A stretch of DNA of 64,000 nt, from the NCBI RefSeq assembly GCF_003846135.1, contig NZ_RHHM01000006.1, forward strand, positions 206,856-270,855. The letters are read 5' to 3'. Origin of the DNA: Erwinia psidii. Its GTDB lineage: Bacteria; Pseudomonadota; Gammaproteobacteria; Enterobacterales; Enterobacteriaceae. Both the position numbers and the translations under genes were made by a program. Positions 51,046 to 63,249 of the stretch are shown here, in pieces. The notes under the pieces are model-generated. The model saw only the letters and a list, made by a program, of their open reading frames with translations. It was not told where the DNA came from and ran no database searches. Each line of letters begins with the position of its first letter. Positions within the stretch are counted from its first letter, which is position 1.

Positions 51046-51884
51046 ATATAAACAGTTTTATAAAGAATTAAATAATATATTAACAATCATGGCGCCCTGT
51101 TTCAAACTTACTAAAGTTACAAAAGCATCGCGGTGAATGAAAACGGGTCGATGAAATGACCCTGCATTTAATACGTTCAGGATCCAATAAAGACTTACAA
51201 AATAGCGGAGTATATCTCCACGGCATATCATGTCCCCACATTCTGATAAGTGTAATCAACCAGTTAGCAGATTTGACCATTTCTGAAAAATTTGCCGGCG
51301 TTGAATATAAAAATATTCAACCATGAAGTAACTGCGGTGTGTGGCGGAGGAAGGCTTCCGAGCAGCAGAACATTTACTTTCCAGTGAAAGCGCCAATGAT
51401 TTTTTCGTGGATTACGACAGTATATGAAAAACATATCGTTGTACGGCTTCACTGCCGGTAAAAGCCCATTGCTTATCGGCTTCGCAGGACAACGGCGATG
51501 TCCTCAGAAGAGGTTATTCTGGCTGGCAGAGGCTTTTTAACGCCAGTATGACGGTATTGATGCCGATCTTCAGCACTGATTTTACCCGGCGATAGTGGAT
51601 ACAGGAATAAGTGAATAAACTATCAACCAGAGGTAGCCCACATTACAAATGTCCGTTTCAGCCGGTGAGCAGCACAGGTCTGAATTCTGCAATGAAGCCG
51701 TCAAACTTACTGAGCGTATTCAATAGTTGTTAACGAAGTTGTCACCCTTAATGAGTTTTCAGGCTGCTTTTTCTTTTCGCGCCAGCTCACGTTAAAGTTT
51801 TTTCTGTTTATCCTGTTGATTTAAATTATATTTAACCGAAAAAAACATCGTTATTCTGTTCGATAAAAGTCGGCTTCCGCGGTG
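51046..51884. other. Non-coding, degraded region upstream of mqo
   Basis: About 840 bp with only short frames. A perfect GTTGAATAT-AAAA-ATATTCAAC hairpin lies at 51300-51321. No conserved product is recognisable; with the IS3 fragment next to it, it is probably eroded insertion sequence or gene debris. Confidence 0.4.
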
Positions 51885-52043
51885 TTATTTGCTGTGGACA
51901 ACGCCTTTTGCAACATTACACCAGGTATACAGGATTGTGTCAGAAATCCCTTCCTGCTGAGCCAGCAAGGAGACGATCATCTTGTAAGGCAGCAATAATT
52001 TTGCCAATACCGCGGCTTTACGTTCTGGTGAATAACGTTTCAT
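51885..52043 (-). pseudogene. IS3-family transposase OrfA N-terminal fragment
   Basis: 52 codons on the minus strand: MKRYSPERKAAVLAKLLLPY then KMIVSLLAQQEGISDTILYT, the helix-turn-helix start of IS3-family OrfA proteins (MKRYTPERKAALLAKLLPP type). It runs into a stop where the family continues. The rest of the element is gone. Confidence 0.75.
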
Positions 52044-52091
52044 ACCCCATTTAGATTTTCAATAGGGGACAACTATCCTGACAGAGGGGAA

Positions 52092-52457
52092 TCAGCCACA
52101 ACACCAAAACCAGAACGGGGAGCTGTTGACGGTAAAGCACGGCACACGCTTTATCACTAGCCCACTTTTGCCTACTCCTGGCATATTGAGGGTTGTCATA
52201 AAGTGCTCACCACTCTGCAAACGCAAGCGCTGTGATTCGCGTTCACAGGCAGCAACATCACTGACTGCCGATACTTCGCCAACAAACAACGCGTTACACA
52301 GCAATGACCTACCTGCCCATGTTTTGCCCTTAATGCCTGTCACTGGCTCATAGTGAATAAGCTGATTTATCTGCTACACAGTTCGCTCCGATACCCACTG
52401 TGGCGAACCAGAGAGCGAGTGTTGCAGCGACTGCAAACATTCTGATTTTTTCATCAT
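52092..52457 (-). pseudogene. Small secreted protein gene, broken by frameshifts
   Basis: From the double ATG (52457/52454) the true frame appears only after an A-run: KIRMFAVAATLALWFATVGI then GANCVADKSAYS is a signal peptide with mature start, but it meets a stop shortly after. A second frame then runs PVTGIKGKTWAGRSLLCNAL and MTTLNMPGVGKSGLVIKRVP to the stop at 52092. Losing one A in the initial run and one base near 52340 explains both breaks. The family is not recognised. It borders the defence island. Confidence 0.55.
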
Positions 52458-52480
52458 TACCCCTCTGATATAAAAACAAA

Positions 52481-52508
52481 AACGGCAGAACCGTGAGGTT
52501 CTGCCGTT
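52481..52508 (-). terminator. Leftward terminator at the island's left boundary
   Basis: On the minus strand AACGGCAGAACC-TCAC-GGTTCTGCCGTT is followed by TTTGTTTTTA. No gene now lies immediately upstream of it on that strand, so it looks like the 3' end of a unit displaced when the restriction island arrived. Confidence 0.7.
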
Positions 52509-52705
52509 AATCGGGTATGTTCATAAGAATATCTGAAGATTTATACAATGCACACAGATACGGGTAAATGGCATAGCCTTCCTGCGTCCGCGAAGCCACT
52601 TACCGGCAAAGGCATCACTGGATCTGATACAGATACAGTCGTTAAGAACAAATTACGATAAAATCGCATCAACAGAGATGCCAGGAACCGAACACAGGAT
52701 AAAAA

Positions 52706-54258
52706 ATGACAAGCTTACAACAGCGTGCAGAACTCCACCGTCAAATCTGGGCCATCGCCAACGATGTCAGAGGCTCGGTAGATGGATGGGATTTTAAACA
52801 ATATGTCCTTGGCGCGCTTTTTTACCGCTTTATCAGTGAAAACTTTTCCGGCTACATCGAAGCCGGTGATGACAGCGTCCACTATGCTGCATTGGATGAC
52901 AGAATCATTACCGATGACATTAAAGACGACGCCATCAAAACCAAAGGTTACTTCATCTACCCAAGTCAGCTCTTCTGCAATATTGCCGCTAAAGCGAATA
53001 CCAACGACAGGCTGAATGCTGATTTAAACAGCATCTTTGTCGCCATTGAAAGTTCCGCCTACGGTTATCCGTCTGAAGCTGACATCAAAGGCCTGTTTGC
53101 TGATTTTGACACCACCAGTAACCGTCTGGGTAACACCGTTAAAGACAAAAATAGCCGTCTGGCCGCCGTACTGAAAGGTGTTGAAGGTTTAAAACTGGGT
53201 AACTTTAATGACCACCAGATTGACCTGTTTGGTGATGCATACGAGTTCCTGATTTCTAACTATGCGGCAAATGCCGGTAAGTCTGGTGGAGAGTTCTTCA
53301 CACCACAGCACGTTTCAAAACTGATTGCTCAACTTGCAATGCACGGGCAGACCCACGTTAACAAAATCTACGACCCGGCAGCCGGCTCTGGCTCTCTGCT
53401 GCTACAGGCTAAAAAGCAGTTTGATGACCACATTATTGAAGAAGGATTTTTCGGGCAGGAGATTAACCATACGACGTTCAACCTGGCGCGTATGAATATG
53501 TTTCTTCACAACATCAACTACGACAAATTTGATATCAAGCTGGGGAATACCCTGACAGAACCGCATTTCGGTAATGAGAAGCCGTTTGATGCCATTGTTT
53601 CGAACCCGCCGTATTCGGTGAAATGGATTGGCAGTGACGACCCGACGCTGATTAACGATGAGCGTTTTGCACCGGCAGGTGTGCTGGCTCCAAAATCAAA
53701 AGCTGACTTTGCGTTCGTGCTGCATGCGCTTAGCTACCTGTCCGCCAAAGGCCGTGCGGCGATAGTCTGCTTTCCGGGAATTTTCTACCGTGGTGGTGCT
53801 GAGCAAAAAATTCGCCAGTATCTGGTCGATAACAACTATGTTGAAACGGTGATTTCACTCGCACCAAATCTGTTCTTCGGCACCACCATTGCCGTTAATA
53901 TTCTGGTGCTGTCAAAGCATAAAACAGATACCAGCGTGCAGTTTATTGATGCAAGCGGACTGTTTAAGAAAGAAACTAATAACAACATTCTCACCGATGC
54001 CCATATCGCTCAGATTATGCAGGTGTTTAGCAGCAAATCAGATGTTGACCATCTGGCGAAATCAGTGGAGTTAGAAAAGGTTGCCGCCAATAGCTATAAC
54101 CTGTCGGTAAGCAGTTATGTCGAAGCCCAGGATACCCGCGAAATCATTGATATTGCGAAGCTGAATGCCGAACTGAAAACGACCGTCAGTAAAATCGAAC
54201 AGTTACGCAAAGATATCGATGCGATTGTGGCTGAGATTGAAGGTAGTGAGGCGCAGGC

Positions 54259-54262
<4 letters not shown>
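52706..54262 (+). CDS. hsdM: Type IC restriction-modification system, modification subunit HsdM
   Basis: N6-adenine methyltransferase subunit; two HsdM join one HsdS. The 518 residues closely follow EcoR124I Hsd[21 protein letters not shown] in the N-terminal domain, [40 protein letters not shown] (SAM motif I) and [13 protein letters not shown] (catalytic NPPY). GGATAA precedes the ATG. It overlaps hsdS by 4 bp (ATGA), showing translational coupling. Confidence 0.97.
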
Positions 54263-55521
<1,259 letters not shown>

Positions 55522-55522
55522 C

Positions 55523-56716
55523 ATGAGCAAGACACTCCCGGAAATAGCCCAACAGCTGAGTACGCCTAAGAAAGTCAAAAAAACTGTCTCTGAAACAACG
55601 AAGGAAGTTGAAGAGACCAGGCCCGTGCCAAAGGTGCAGTTAATCTACGCTTTCAATGGCACGGGGAAGACCCGTCTTTCCCGGGATTTCAGGCAATTGA
55701 TTGCGCCCAAAGTCATTGGCGGCGAAGGTGAAGCTGAACAGTCCGGGTTGTCGCGCAAAAAAATCCTCTATTACAATGCCTTCACCGAGGACTTGTTCTA
55801 TTGGGATAACGATGTGCAAGAAGACGCAGAACCGAAGCTGAAAGTACAGCCTAATTCCTATACCAACTGGTTGCTGACATTGCTCAAGGATTTGGGGCAG
55901 GATGGCAATATCGTCAGTTATTTCCAGCGCTATGCGAACAACAAGCTGACACCACACTTCAATACAGATTTTACCGAAGTCACTTTTTCCATGGAACGGG
56001 GCAACAATGAGCGTTCCGCTCATATCAAGTTATCCAAAGGTGAAGAAAGCAACTTCATCTGGAGTGTATTTTACACCCTGGTGGATCAAGTGGTAACCAT
56101 TCTCAATGTCGCCGACCCGGATGTGCGCGAGACCCGCGCATTTGATCAGCTGGAATATGTGTTCATTGATGATCCCGTCAGCTCTCTTGATGATAACCAT
56201 TTGATTGAACTGGCGGTTAATCTTGCGGGGCTGATCAAATCCAGCCAATCCGATTTGAAGTTTATTATCACGACGCACAGTCCAGTATTTTATAATGTGC
56301 TTTTCAATGAGTTGAACGGTAAAGCTTGCTACATGTTGGAGAATTTTGAGGATGGCACATTTGCCCTCACAGAAAAACATGGCGACGCTAACAAGCGTTT
56401 TTCCTACCATCTCCACCTGAAGCAAACCATCGAACAGGCAATTGCTGACAACAACGTTGAAAGATATCACTTCACGTTACTGCGCAATCTTTATGAGAAA
56501 ACGGCCAGCTTTCTGGGCTACCCTAAATGGTCTGAACTCTTGCCTGACGACAAGCAGCTTTATCTTAGCAGAATCATCAATTTCACAAGCCACAGCACGC
56601 TATCGAATGAAGCCGTTGCAGAGCCAACGCCAGCGGAGAAAGCAACTGTCAAACTGTTGCTCGATCACCTGAAAAACAACTGTGGCTTCTGGCAGCAGGA
56701 GCAAAAAAATGGTTGA
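55523..56716 (+). CDS. prrC: PrrC anticodon nuclease
   Basis: A latent tRNA-Lys anticodon nuclease that guards a type IC restriction enzyme; when a phage inhibitor such as T4 Stp disables the enzyme, PrrC cuts tRNA-Lys and blocks phage translation. The 397 residues equal E. coli PrrC (396). The N-terminal ABC-type ATPase has [12 protein letters not shown] (Walker A, Lys49), [14 protein letters not shown] (signature) and [15 protein letters not shown] (Walker B). The C-terminal nuclease retains Arg321, Glu325 (LLRNLYEK) and His357 (FTSHST), one off from Arg320/Glu324/His356 of PrrC; Asp288 matches the anticodon-contact Asp287. It lies between hsdS and hsdR as in the prr locus. Confidence 0.95.
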   Translation: MSKTLPEIAQQLSTPKKVKKTVSETTKEVEETRPVPKVQLIYAFNGTGKTRLSRDFRQLIAPKVIGGEGEAEQSGLSRKKILYYNAFTEDLFYWDNDVQEDAEPKLKVQPNSYTNWLLTLLKDLGQDGNIVSYFQRYANNKLTPHFNTDFTEVTFSMERGNNERSAHIKLSKGEESNFIWSVFYTLVDQVVTILNVADPDVRETRAFDQLEYVFIDDPVSSLDDNHLIELAVNLAGLIKSSQSDLKFIITTHSPVFYNVLFNELNGKACYMLENFEDGTFALTEKHGDANKRFSYHLHLKQTIEQAIADNNVERYHFTLLRNLYEKTASFLGYPKWSELLPDDKQLYLSRIINFTSHSTLSNEAVAEPTPAEKATVKLLLDHLKNNCGFWQQEQKNG

Positions 56717-59700
56717 TTGCACCAAGCCAATTGCTGAGTCCAATAATTTCATCATCCTGGATACCTACAGCCCGGAATGGAAGATGACCGAGAACTACCA
56801 GAGCGAAGGTGATCTGGAGCGTGAGCTGATTCAGGATTTGGTTAACCAGGGCTATGAATACCTGCCAACCCTGAACAACGCCGGGGCGATGCTGGCTAAT
56901 GTCAGGGAACAGTTGCAATCCCTTAATAAGGTAGAGTTTCTGGACGCTGAATGGCGTCGCTTTGTAGAAACCTGGATGGACAAGCCCAGCGATGGCGTTG
57001 TCGAAAAGACCCGTAAGATTCATGACGACTATGTTCATGATTTCGTCTTCGACGATGGCCGTATTCAGAACATCTATCTGCTGGACAGAAAAAACATTCT
57101 TCGCAATAAAGTGCAGGTGATCAGGCAGTTCGAGCAAACCGGCACACACGCCAATCGCTACGATGTCACCATCCTGGTCAATGGCCTGCCGCTGGTTCAA
57201 ATCGAGTTGAAAAAACGCGGTGTAGCTATACGTGAAGCCTTTAATCAGATACACCGTTACAGCAAGGAAAGCTTTAACAGCGACAATTCTCTGTTTAAAT
57301 ACCTGCAACTGTTTGTCATTTCCAACGGCACCGATACCCGTTATTTTGCCAATACCACCAGGCGGGATAAGAACAGTTTCGATTTCACCATGAACTGGGC
57401 GAAGTCCGATAACACGCTGATTAAAGACCTGAAGGACTTTACTGCCACTTTTTTTCAGAAGCACACCCTGCTCAATGTGCTGTTTAACTACAGCGTGTTT
57501 GACAGTAGCCAGGCGCTGCTGGTGATGCGCCCCTATCAGATTGCTGCCACCGAGCGAATTCTGTGGAAAATTAACGGTTCCTTCAAAGCAAAGAACTGGT
57601 CCAAACCGGAAAGCGGCGGGTATATCTGGCACACCACCGGATCAGGTAAAACCCTGACCAGTTTTAAGGCCGCCCGTCTGGCAACCGAACTGGACTTTAT
57701 TGATAAAGTCTTCTTTGTGGTAGACAGGAAAGACCTCGATTACCAGACCATGAAGGAGTACCAACGCTTCTCACCAGACAGCGTCAATGGTTCTGACAAT
57801 ACAGCAGGCCTTAAAAGGAACGTGGATAAAGATGATAACAAAATTATCGTCACCACAATTCAGAAGCTGAATAACCTGATGAAAGCGGAAGCTGACCTGC
57901 CCGTCTATCAGCAGCAGGTGGTGTTTATTTTTGATGAATGTCACCGCAGCCAGTTCGGAGAAGCACAGAAGAGCCTGAAAAAGAAATTCAAACGTTTTTA
58001 CCAGTTTGGTTTTACCGGCACCCCGATTTTTGCCGGTAAAAATGCGCTGGGGGCCGAAGACACGACAAGTGTCTTCGGCGTGGAGCTGCATTCTTACATC
58101 ATCACCGATGCCATTCGTGATGAAAAAGTGCTGAAGTTCAAAGTCGATTACAATGATGTACGTCCGCAGTTTAAAGCATTAGAAACCGAAACTGATGAGA
58201 AAAAACTCAGTGCAGCCGAAAACAGACAGGCCCTGCTTCACCCAATGCGAATTAGCGAAGTTACGCACTATATCCTGAAAAACTTCCGCCAAAAAACGCA
58301 CCGCGCGTTTTCCGGTGCAACGGGTTTCAATGCTATGTTTGCCGTCAGCAGTGTCGATGCAGCAAAAGCCTACTACGAAGCCTTTAAAAACATCCAGCAA
58401 GCAGCTATTGAGCAGGATAACCGCTACAAACCACTAACGGTTGCCACCATCTTCTCTTTTGCCGCCAATGAAGAGCAGGATGCAGTCGGGGATATTAACG
58501 ATGAAAGTTTTGATGTCACTGCCATGAACAGCAGTGCCCGGGAGTTTCTGGAGTCGGCGATAGAGGATTATAACGCCACCTTTAAAACCAACTTCAGTAC
58601 CAACGGGAACAGTTTTCAAAACTACTACCGTGACCTTGCGAAACGGGTTAAGGAACAGGAAGTTGATCTGCTGATAGTGGTCGGCATGTTCCTGACTGGC
58701 TTTGATGCCCCGGCACTCAATACGCTATTTGTGGACAAGAACCTGCGCTACCACGGGCTGATGCAGGCATTTTCCCGCACTAACCGGATTTACAATGCAA
58801 CCAAGACTTTCGGGAACATTGTCACCTTCCGTGACCTGGAGCAGGCAACCATCGATGCCATCACTTTGTTCGGAAAAAGTAATACCCGAAGCGTGGTAAT
58901 GGAAAAAAGCTACACCGAATATATGGACGGCTTTACGGACAGTCTAAGCGGTGAGGCAAGACGCGGTTTTATGGATATCGTGACCGAACTGGAGACTCGC
59001 TTTCCACACCCTGCGGGTATTGAATCTGAAAAAGAGAAAAAAGCTTTCGTCAAACTGTTTGGAGAATATCTGCGAGCAGAAAACGTACTGCAAAACTACG
59101 ATGAATTTACCACGCTGAAAGCCCTGCAAACCGTTGACCTCAGCGATCCAGTTGCCACAGAAGCGTTTAAAGACGCACATTATCTGGACGATGAACAATT
59201 CGCTGAGCTACAGATAATTCGCTTACCGGCTGAGCGTAAAGTTCAGGACTATCGTTCAAGCTACAACGATATCCGCGAGTGGCAGCGCCGTGAACGTGAG
59301 GCCAATGAAAAAGACAGCAGCACGGTTGACTGGGATGACGTGGTCTTTGAGGTGGATTTGCTGAAATCGCAGGAGATTAACCTCGATTATATTCTTGGAC
59401 TGATTTACGACTATCACCAAAAGAATACCGACAAAGCAACAATGAAAGATGAAGTGATACGGATAATTCGCGCAAGCGTGGGCAACCGGGCAAAAGAAGG
59501 GTTGATAGTTAATTTTATCGAACAGACGAACCTCGATGATATGCCGAGTAAAGAAAGCATTATTGAAACCTTCTACACCTTTGCTCAGCAGGCTCAACAG
59601 CGTGAAGCGGAAGCCTTGATCAAGGAGGAAAACCTGAATGATGAGGCGGCCAGACGCTATATCAGAAACTCGCTGAAACGGGAATATGCAACGGAAAACG

Positions 59701-59831
59701 GCACGGCACTGAATGATGCCCTGCCTAAACTCAGTCCGTTAAACCCCCAGTACAAAACCAAAAAGCAGACGGTCTTCCAAAAGATCAGTGCCTTTATTGA
59801 GAAGTTTAAAGGGGTCGGTGGCCAGCTCTAG
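56709..59831 (+). CDS. hsdR: Type IC restriction subunit HsdR
   Basis: The motor and nuclease subunit, which translocates DNA and cleaves at a distance. The 1040 residues track EcoR124I HsdR (1038). The N-terminal endonuclease domain has [20 protein letters not shown] (the D...ExK core). SF2 helicase motifs follow: [20 protein letters not shown] (motif I), [11 protein letters not shown] (II), FGFTGTPIF (III) and [10 protein letters not shown] (VI). The tail ends [20 protein letters not shown]. The ATG at 56709 overlaps the prrC stop by 8 bp; a further ATG at 56682 is unlikely. Confidence 0.96.
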   Translation: MVDCTKPIAESNNFIILDTYSPEWKMTENYQSEGDLERELIQDLVNQGYEYLPTLNNAGAMLANVREQLQSLNKVEFLDAEWRRFVETWMDKPSDGVVEKTRKIHDDYVHDFVFDDGRIQNIYLLDRKNILRNKVQVIRQFEQTGTHANRYDVTILVNGLPLVQIELKKRGVAIREAFNQIHRYSKESFNSDNSLFKYLQLFVISNGTDTRYFANTTRRDKNSFDFTMNWAKSDNTLIKDLKDFTATFFQKHTLLNVLFNYSVFDSSQALLVMRPYQIAATERILWKINGSFKAKNWSKPESGGYIWHTTGSGKTLTSFKAARLATELDFIDKVFFVVDRKDLDYQTMKEYQRFSPDSVNGSDNTAGLKRNVDKDDNKIIVTTIQKLNNLMKAEADLPVYQQQVVFIFDECHRSQFGEAQKSLKKKFKRFYQFGFTGTPIFAGKNALGAEDTTSVFGVELHSYIITDAIRDEKVLKFKVDYNDVRPQFKALETETDEKKLSAAENRQALLHPMRISEVTHYILKNFRQKTHRAFSGATGFNAMFAVSSVDAAKAYYEAFKNIQQAAIEQDNRYKPLTVATIFSFAANEEQDAVGDINDESFDVTAMNSSAREFLESAIEDYNATFKTNFSTNGNSFQNYYRDLAKRVKEQEVDLLIVVGMFLTGFDAPALNTLFVDKNLRYHGLMQAFSRTNRIYNATKTFGNIVTFRDLEQATIDAITLFGKSNTRSVVMEKSYTEYMDGFTDSLSGEARRGFMDIVTELETRFPHPAGIESEKEKKAFVKLFGEYLRAENVLQNYDEFTTLKALQTVDLSDPVATEAFKDAHYLDDEQFAELQIIRLPAERKVQDYRSSYNDIREWQRREREANEKDSSTVDWDDVVFEVDLLKSQEINLDYILGLIYDYHQKNTDKATMKDEVIRIIRASVGNRAKEGLIVNFIEQTNLDDMPSKESIIETFYTFAQQAQQREAEALIKEENLNDEAARRYIRNSLKREYATENGTALNDALPKLSPLNPQYKTKKQTVFQKISAFIEKFKGVGGQL

Positions 59832-59884
59832 CCATCACCTGATGGTAAGGAATTTATCTCCATGTTTAACAAGGAAATTAAAGG

Positions 59885-61972
59885 ATGAAGGCTAAAGAAG
59901 CCAAGTTGCTCAACTTTCTGCAGACTGCACCTCAGTTAGTCATCCCGATCTACCAGCGTATTTACTCCTGGAGCCTGAAAGAGTGTGAACAGCTTTGGGA
60001 TGATATTCTGCGTTGCGGACTGGATGAGAACAATCAAGGACACTTTATAGGTTCCGTGGTGTATATCGAAAATGGGCTTTATTCGGTTACCTCTCAATCA
60101 CCCTTGTTGATTATTGATGGTCAACAGCGCGTCACTACAGTGTCACTGTTAATCGCAGCTTTAGCCGAGGCCGTGGGCGAGCAAGAGTTTATTGAAGGGT
60201 TCAATCAGGCCCAGTTACGTGGTTTCTATTTGACTAACCCCTTACTGTCAGGCGAGAAGCGTTATAAACTTATTCTGACGCAAACGGACAACGAGACGTT
60301 ACGTGCAATTATCGATGAAAAATCTCAGCCGGAGAATTACTCTTTACGTGTTACGGAAAACTTCGAATACTTTAAAGATAAACTAAAAAATGAAAAAATT
60401 TTGGAGACTGTCTGTAAAGGACTCAGCAAATTAATTGTGGTGGATATATCTCTCCAGCGTGACCATGATAATCCACAGCTTATATTTGAAAGCATGAACT
60501 CAACGGGTAAAAAATTAAGTCAGGCCGATCTCATCCGCAATTATATCCTCATGGAGCTGGAAAGTGAGCGCCAAACGGCATTGTATAATGATCACTGGCG
60601 TAAAATGGAACTTTTGTTTGGTCAGGAGGCTTACTCCGAACAATTCGATGCTTTTATGCGCCACTACCTGACAGTAAAAACCGGTGATATCCCTAAGATT
60701 GATGATATTTATGAGGCGTTTAAGCAGTACTTTCGTCGCAACAGTCAATCTGTTGAGTCTGTTGTTGCGGATATACATAAATATGCCATCTACTATTGCG
60801 CTATTGCGTTAGGTATTGAAAAAAACAAACACCTCAAAGATATATTTCATAACATCCTTGAATTGAGAATGGATGTTGCATATCCGCTGATGCTGGAGCT
60901 GTATGATGACTACCAGCTGGATATTCTGAAACTAAGCGATTTTTCGGAAGCCCTGCATCTGATGGAAAGCTATGTATTTCGTCGCGCAGTATGTACCATA
61001 CCAACCAACTCAATGAATAAAACCTTTGCCGGGTTGAGTAAAAGTTTTGATAAGAACAAATATTTAGAAAGCTTTAAAGCTGCGTTTATATTGTTGCCAT
61101 CTTATCGTCGTTTTCCGACTGATGAGGAATTTAAAAGAGATATACAGACTCGGGATCTTTATAACTTCAGAAGTCGTAGCTATTGGCTTAGAAAGCTTGA
61201 AAATCATAAGCATAAAGAACCGATCCCGGTAGATGAATACACTATCGAACACATCATGCCGCAGTGCGATAACAAAGCAGAGAAAGTGCCCGCTGCATGG
61301 AGAGCTGAGCTGGGAGATGAATGGCAGCGTATATGGGAAACATGGCGTCATTCGCTTGGGAACCTGACACTGACGGGCTATAACTCTGAGTATAGTAATC
61401 GCTCATTTGCTGATAAGCGCGACATGGAGGGTGGTTTCAAATACAGTCACTTACGCCTGAATGACGGGCTTTCTTCTCTTGATAAATGGAGTGAAGAAGC
61501 CATTATATCCCGAGCAAAAAAAATGGCCCATCAGGCAAGCAGTATCTGGCCAAGTGCCAATCTTTCCGATGATATTCTAAAAAATTATCAGCCTAAGAGC
61601 GAAGGTAACCTCACTTATGGCTTCGAAGACCATCCCTATCTGGTTAAGGAGCATGTTAAGGTGTTGTTTGAAGCGTTCCGTAAAGCAACGTTGCTCCTTG
61701 ACCCTTGTGTCACAGAGGTTTTCCTGAAGCTTTATATTGCTTATAAGGCTGAGGTAAATTTTGTGGATGTTGTACCGCAAGCAAAGCGGCTGCGTCTTTC
61801 ACTGAATATTCCATTTGCTGAAATTAATGATCCGCGTGGATTATGCAAAGATGTCACCAGTTTGGGTCGATGGGGAAATGGCGATGTTGAGGTCGGATTT
61901 GAGAAGCCAGAAGATTTGCCTTACATTATCTCTTTAGTAAAACAAGCATTTGAGCGACAAATGGATAATTAG
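59885..61972 (+). CDS. GmrSD-like DUF262/DUF1524 nuclease with DUF5655-type C-terminus
   Basis: A 695-residue protein. The N-terminal DUF262 (GmrS-like) domain shows VIPIYQRIYSW and LLIIDGQQRVTTVSLLIAAL, the DGQQR nucleotide-binding motif. The central-to-C DUF1524 (GmrD-like) HNH nuclease shows YTIEHIMPQCDN and SLGNLTLTGYNSEYSN. The last 130 residues (YKAEVNFVDVVPQAKRLRLS, GLCKDVTSLGRWGNGDVEVG) fit DUF5655. Proteins of this kind include modification-dependent (type IV) restriction enzymes acting on glucosylated or methylated phage DNA. It begins 53 bp after hsdR, so it is likely co-expressed. Confidence 0.88.
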   Translation: MKAKEAKLLNFLQTAPQLVIPIYQRIYSWSLKECEQLWDDILRCGLDENNQGHFIGSVVYIENGLYSVTSQSPLLIIDGQQRVTTVSLLIAALAEAVGEQEFIEGFNQAQLRGFYLTNPLLSGEKRYKLILTQTDNETLRAIIDEKSQPENYSLRVTENFEYFKDKLKNEKILETVCKGLSKLIVVDISLQRDHDNPQLIFESMNSTGKKLSQADLIRNYILMELESERQTALYNDHWRKMELLFGQEAYSEQFDAFMRHYLTVKTGDIPKIDDIYEAFKQYFRRNSQSVESVVADIHKYAIYYCAIALGIEKNKHLKDIFHNILELRMDVAYPLMLELYDDYQLDILKLSDFSEALHLMESYVFRRAVCTIPTNSMNKTFAGLSKSFDKNKYLESFKAAFILLPSYRRFPTDEEFKRDIQTRDLYNFRSRSYWLRKLENHKHKEPIPVDEYTIEHIMPQCDNKAEKVPAAWRAELGDEWQRIWETWRHSLGNLTLTGYNSEYSNRSFADKRDMEGGFKYSHLRLNDGLSSLDKWSEEAIISRAKKMAHQASSIWPSANLSDDILKNYQPKSEGNLTYGFEDHPYLVKEHVKVLFEAFRKATLLLDPCVTEVFLKLYIAYKAEVNFVDVVPQAKRLRLSLNIPFAEINDPRGLCKDVTSLGRWGNGDVEVGFEKPEDLPYIISLVKQAFERQMDN

Positions 61973-62100
61973 TCTTTAATAAATACAAGGGCTGAAAGTG
62001 TGATTTCCAATCTACAAGAGTGGCAATATGAAAATTTCCCCTTTACGGATATGGCGTCTGCCATGCCGAAGGCTGTGAGAACGGCGTAAATGCTGAACAT

Positions 62101-62328
62101 TCAGGTGGTGTAGTGCTTCACGACTGCGAAAGTACAGCGTTTTGCTAGCGAGATAAGAGGATAAGCGCCAAAAGCAATAGGTCTTTCCTTACCTGCAAAG
62201 CGGTACTCGAGATACCAGCGCTTAGAACCATCAGGGCTTATCATCAGGTACAGGCCATGTGCATCTGCGAGTTTTTAGGCTTTCTCGCGCGGCCCAGCGG
62301 TGCGGGCTACAACGTCTGTCAGGGCCAT
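62101..62328 (-). pseudogene. P4-type tyrosine integrase, N-terminal remnant
   Basis: From ATG 62328 on the minus strand: MALTDVVARTAGPREKA, then a TAA, then KLADAHGLYLMISPDGSKRW and YLEYRFAGKERPIAFGAYPL, the arm-type DNA-binding domain (DUF4102) of P4-family integrases. Homology stops at about 62150 and a TGA ends the frame at 62101. The catalytic domain is absent. It marks a former satellite/island integration beside the defence genes. Confidence 0.85.
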
Positions 62329-62501
62329 AATTGGGGTCCACTCCTACCCGAAGTGAATTGACCCCATCCTGCCCCCCAAACCATCTGGATGTCAATGGAC
62401 AAAAAAAGCGCGGATAAAACGAACAATTCAGGGGAGAAGAGAGATAACACTTAATATTTAATAAACAATAAGATATGGATATTAATGGAGGATTATGGAC
62501 A

Positions 62502-62525
62502 TAAAAAAGCCACCCAAGGGTGACT
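62502..62525 (-). terminator. Terminator belonging to the displaced tRNA end
   Basis: On the minus strand AGTCACCC-TT-GGGTGGCT is followed by TTTTTAT, about 13 bp downstream of the tRNA 3' fragment. Confidence 0.8.
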
Positions 62526-62537
62526 CATTTTCCACAA

Positions 62538-62556
62538 TGGTGCGAAGGCCGGACTC
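62538..62556 (-). other. tRNA 3'-end fragment (probable attachment-site scar)
   Basis: Minus strand reads GAGTCCGGCCTTCGCACCA: the end of a T-arm, the 3' acceptor strand and CCA. It resembles the 3' end of a leuX-type tRNA-Leu with one G missing. The upstream tRNA body is absent here. P4-family elements integrate at tRNA 3' ends and carry such duplicates, so this is probably one half of an att pair. Confidence 0.65.
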
Positions 62557-62756
62557 AAATAACATCTCAACTATATATTTTAAATGAAATTTAATGAAAT
62601 AAAACCTAAAAGTGCCCCTTTTTGTGCCCCCACAGTAAATTATGGCTATCTATTTAAAAAGATATGGTTTTGAAATAGATTCAAAATCACTCATTTATTT
62701 TTTAAAAATTACTCCTTCGGTTTGGTTCCGAGCTGTAGACCCTTACCGGCGCTACC

Positions 62757-62776
62757 GGCCCTAAAAATTTAGGGCC
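62757..62776. repeat. Perfect palindrome
   Basis: GGCCCTAAA-AA-TTTAGGGCC, a 9-bp stem with a 2-base loop, between the att-like scar and the iterons; role unknown. Confidence 0.6.
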
Positions 62777-62805
62777 AATCCAGAAAGAAAGATTTTAAGG
62801 AAAAG

Positions 62806-62902
62806 TGTTCACCCTGTTCACTTTTTAATTTTAATTATCATTTAATTAAGTGGTGATCACTGCACGGTGAGTCTCCACTACTGTTCACACGGGGTGAACA
62901 GT
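62806..62902. repeat. P4-type replication iterons (four GTGAACA units)
   Basis: TGTTCAC at 62806-62812, 62815-62821 and 62882-62888, and GTGAACA at 62894-62900. The last two form CTGTTCAC-ACGGG-GTGAACAG and include GGTGAACAGT, the type I repeat bound by the P4 alpha primase/helicase at ori and crr. No alpha gene is present in the window, so this is an origin-region leftover. Confidence 0.6.
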
Positions 62903-62921
62903 ATTCATCATCAGACATAAA

Positions 62922-62941
62922 AAACCGGCCAAGACCGGTTT
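62922..62941 (-). terminator. Terminator of the Tlde1-like gene pair
   Basis: On the minus strand AAACCGG-loop-CCGGTTT is followed by TTTATG, 57 bp past the stop of the membrane protein gene. Confidence 0.75.
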
Positions 62942-62997
62942 ATTATGCACATTATGACTACTCACTCAGGTCAAGGCATTTTTGTTTAAATAAAAAA

Positions 62998-63249
62998 CTA
63001 TATTTTTTTTCTGATGGTTCTGAACAAAACCGAAAGTATTACCGCTATAGCTACTACAAAAACTATCATCATGATATTACTTGCAGGATCCAAACCCCAT
63101 TCGTAATCTCCCTTAATTAGTTGGGCAGATCTTAATAAATCAAAAAGTTCAGAAGAAGACCACAGATAGAGGCTGTTAATTGGTTTGACCCATGCCGTAA
63201 TGCAAAAGGCCAGCACTATAAATAAAATCGATGAAATAATTTTAAACAT
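62998..63249 (-). CDS. Small two-helix membrane protein, candidate immunity protein
   Basis: 83 residues with two transmembrane segments (IISSILFIVLAFCITAWV near the N-terminus and IMMIVFVVAIAVILSVLF near the C-terminus) and a periplasmic-sized loop of about 30 residues between them. The ATG at 63249 overlaps the upstream gene's stop by 8 bp; another ATG at 63261 is in frame. Overlap with a DUF2778 L,D-transpeptidase-like toxin gene is the placement expected of its protecting partner. Sequence alone does not give a family. Confidence 0.65.
   Translation of the reverse strand: MFKIISSILFIVLAFCITAWVKPINSLYLWSSSELFDLLRSAQLIKGDYEWGLDPASNIMMIVFVVAIAVILSVLFRTIRKKI

Noticed and set aside
56649..57632. 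327-codon minus-strand frame
   Set aside because: Antisense shadow of hsdR.
62538..62556. Complete tRNA gene
   Set aside because: Only the 3' 19 bases are present; no anticodon arm or D-arm can be built from the upstream sequence.
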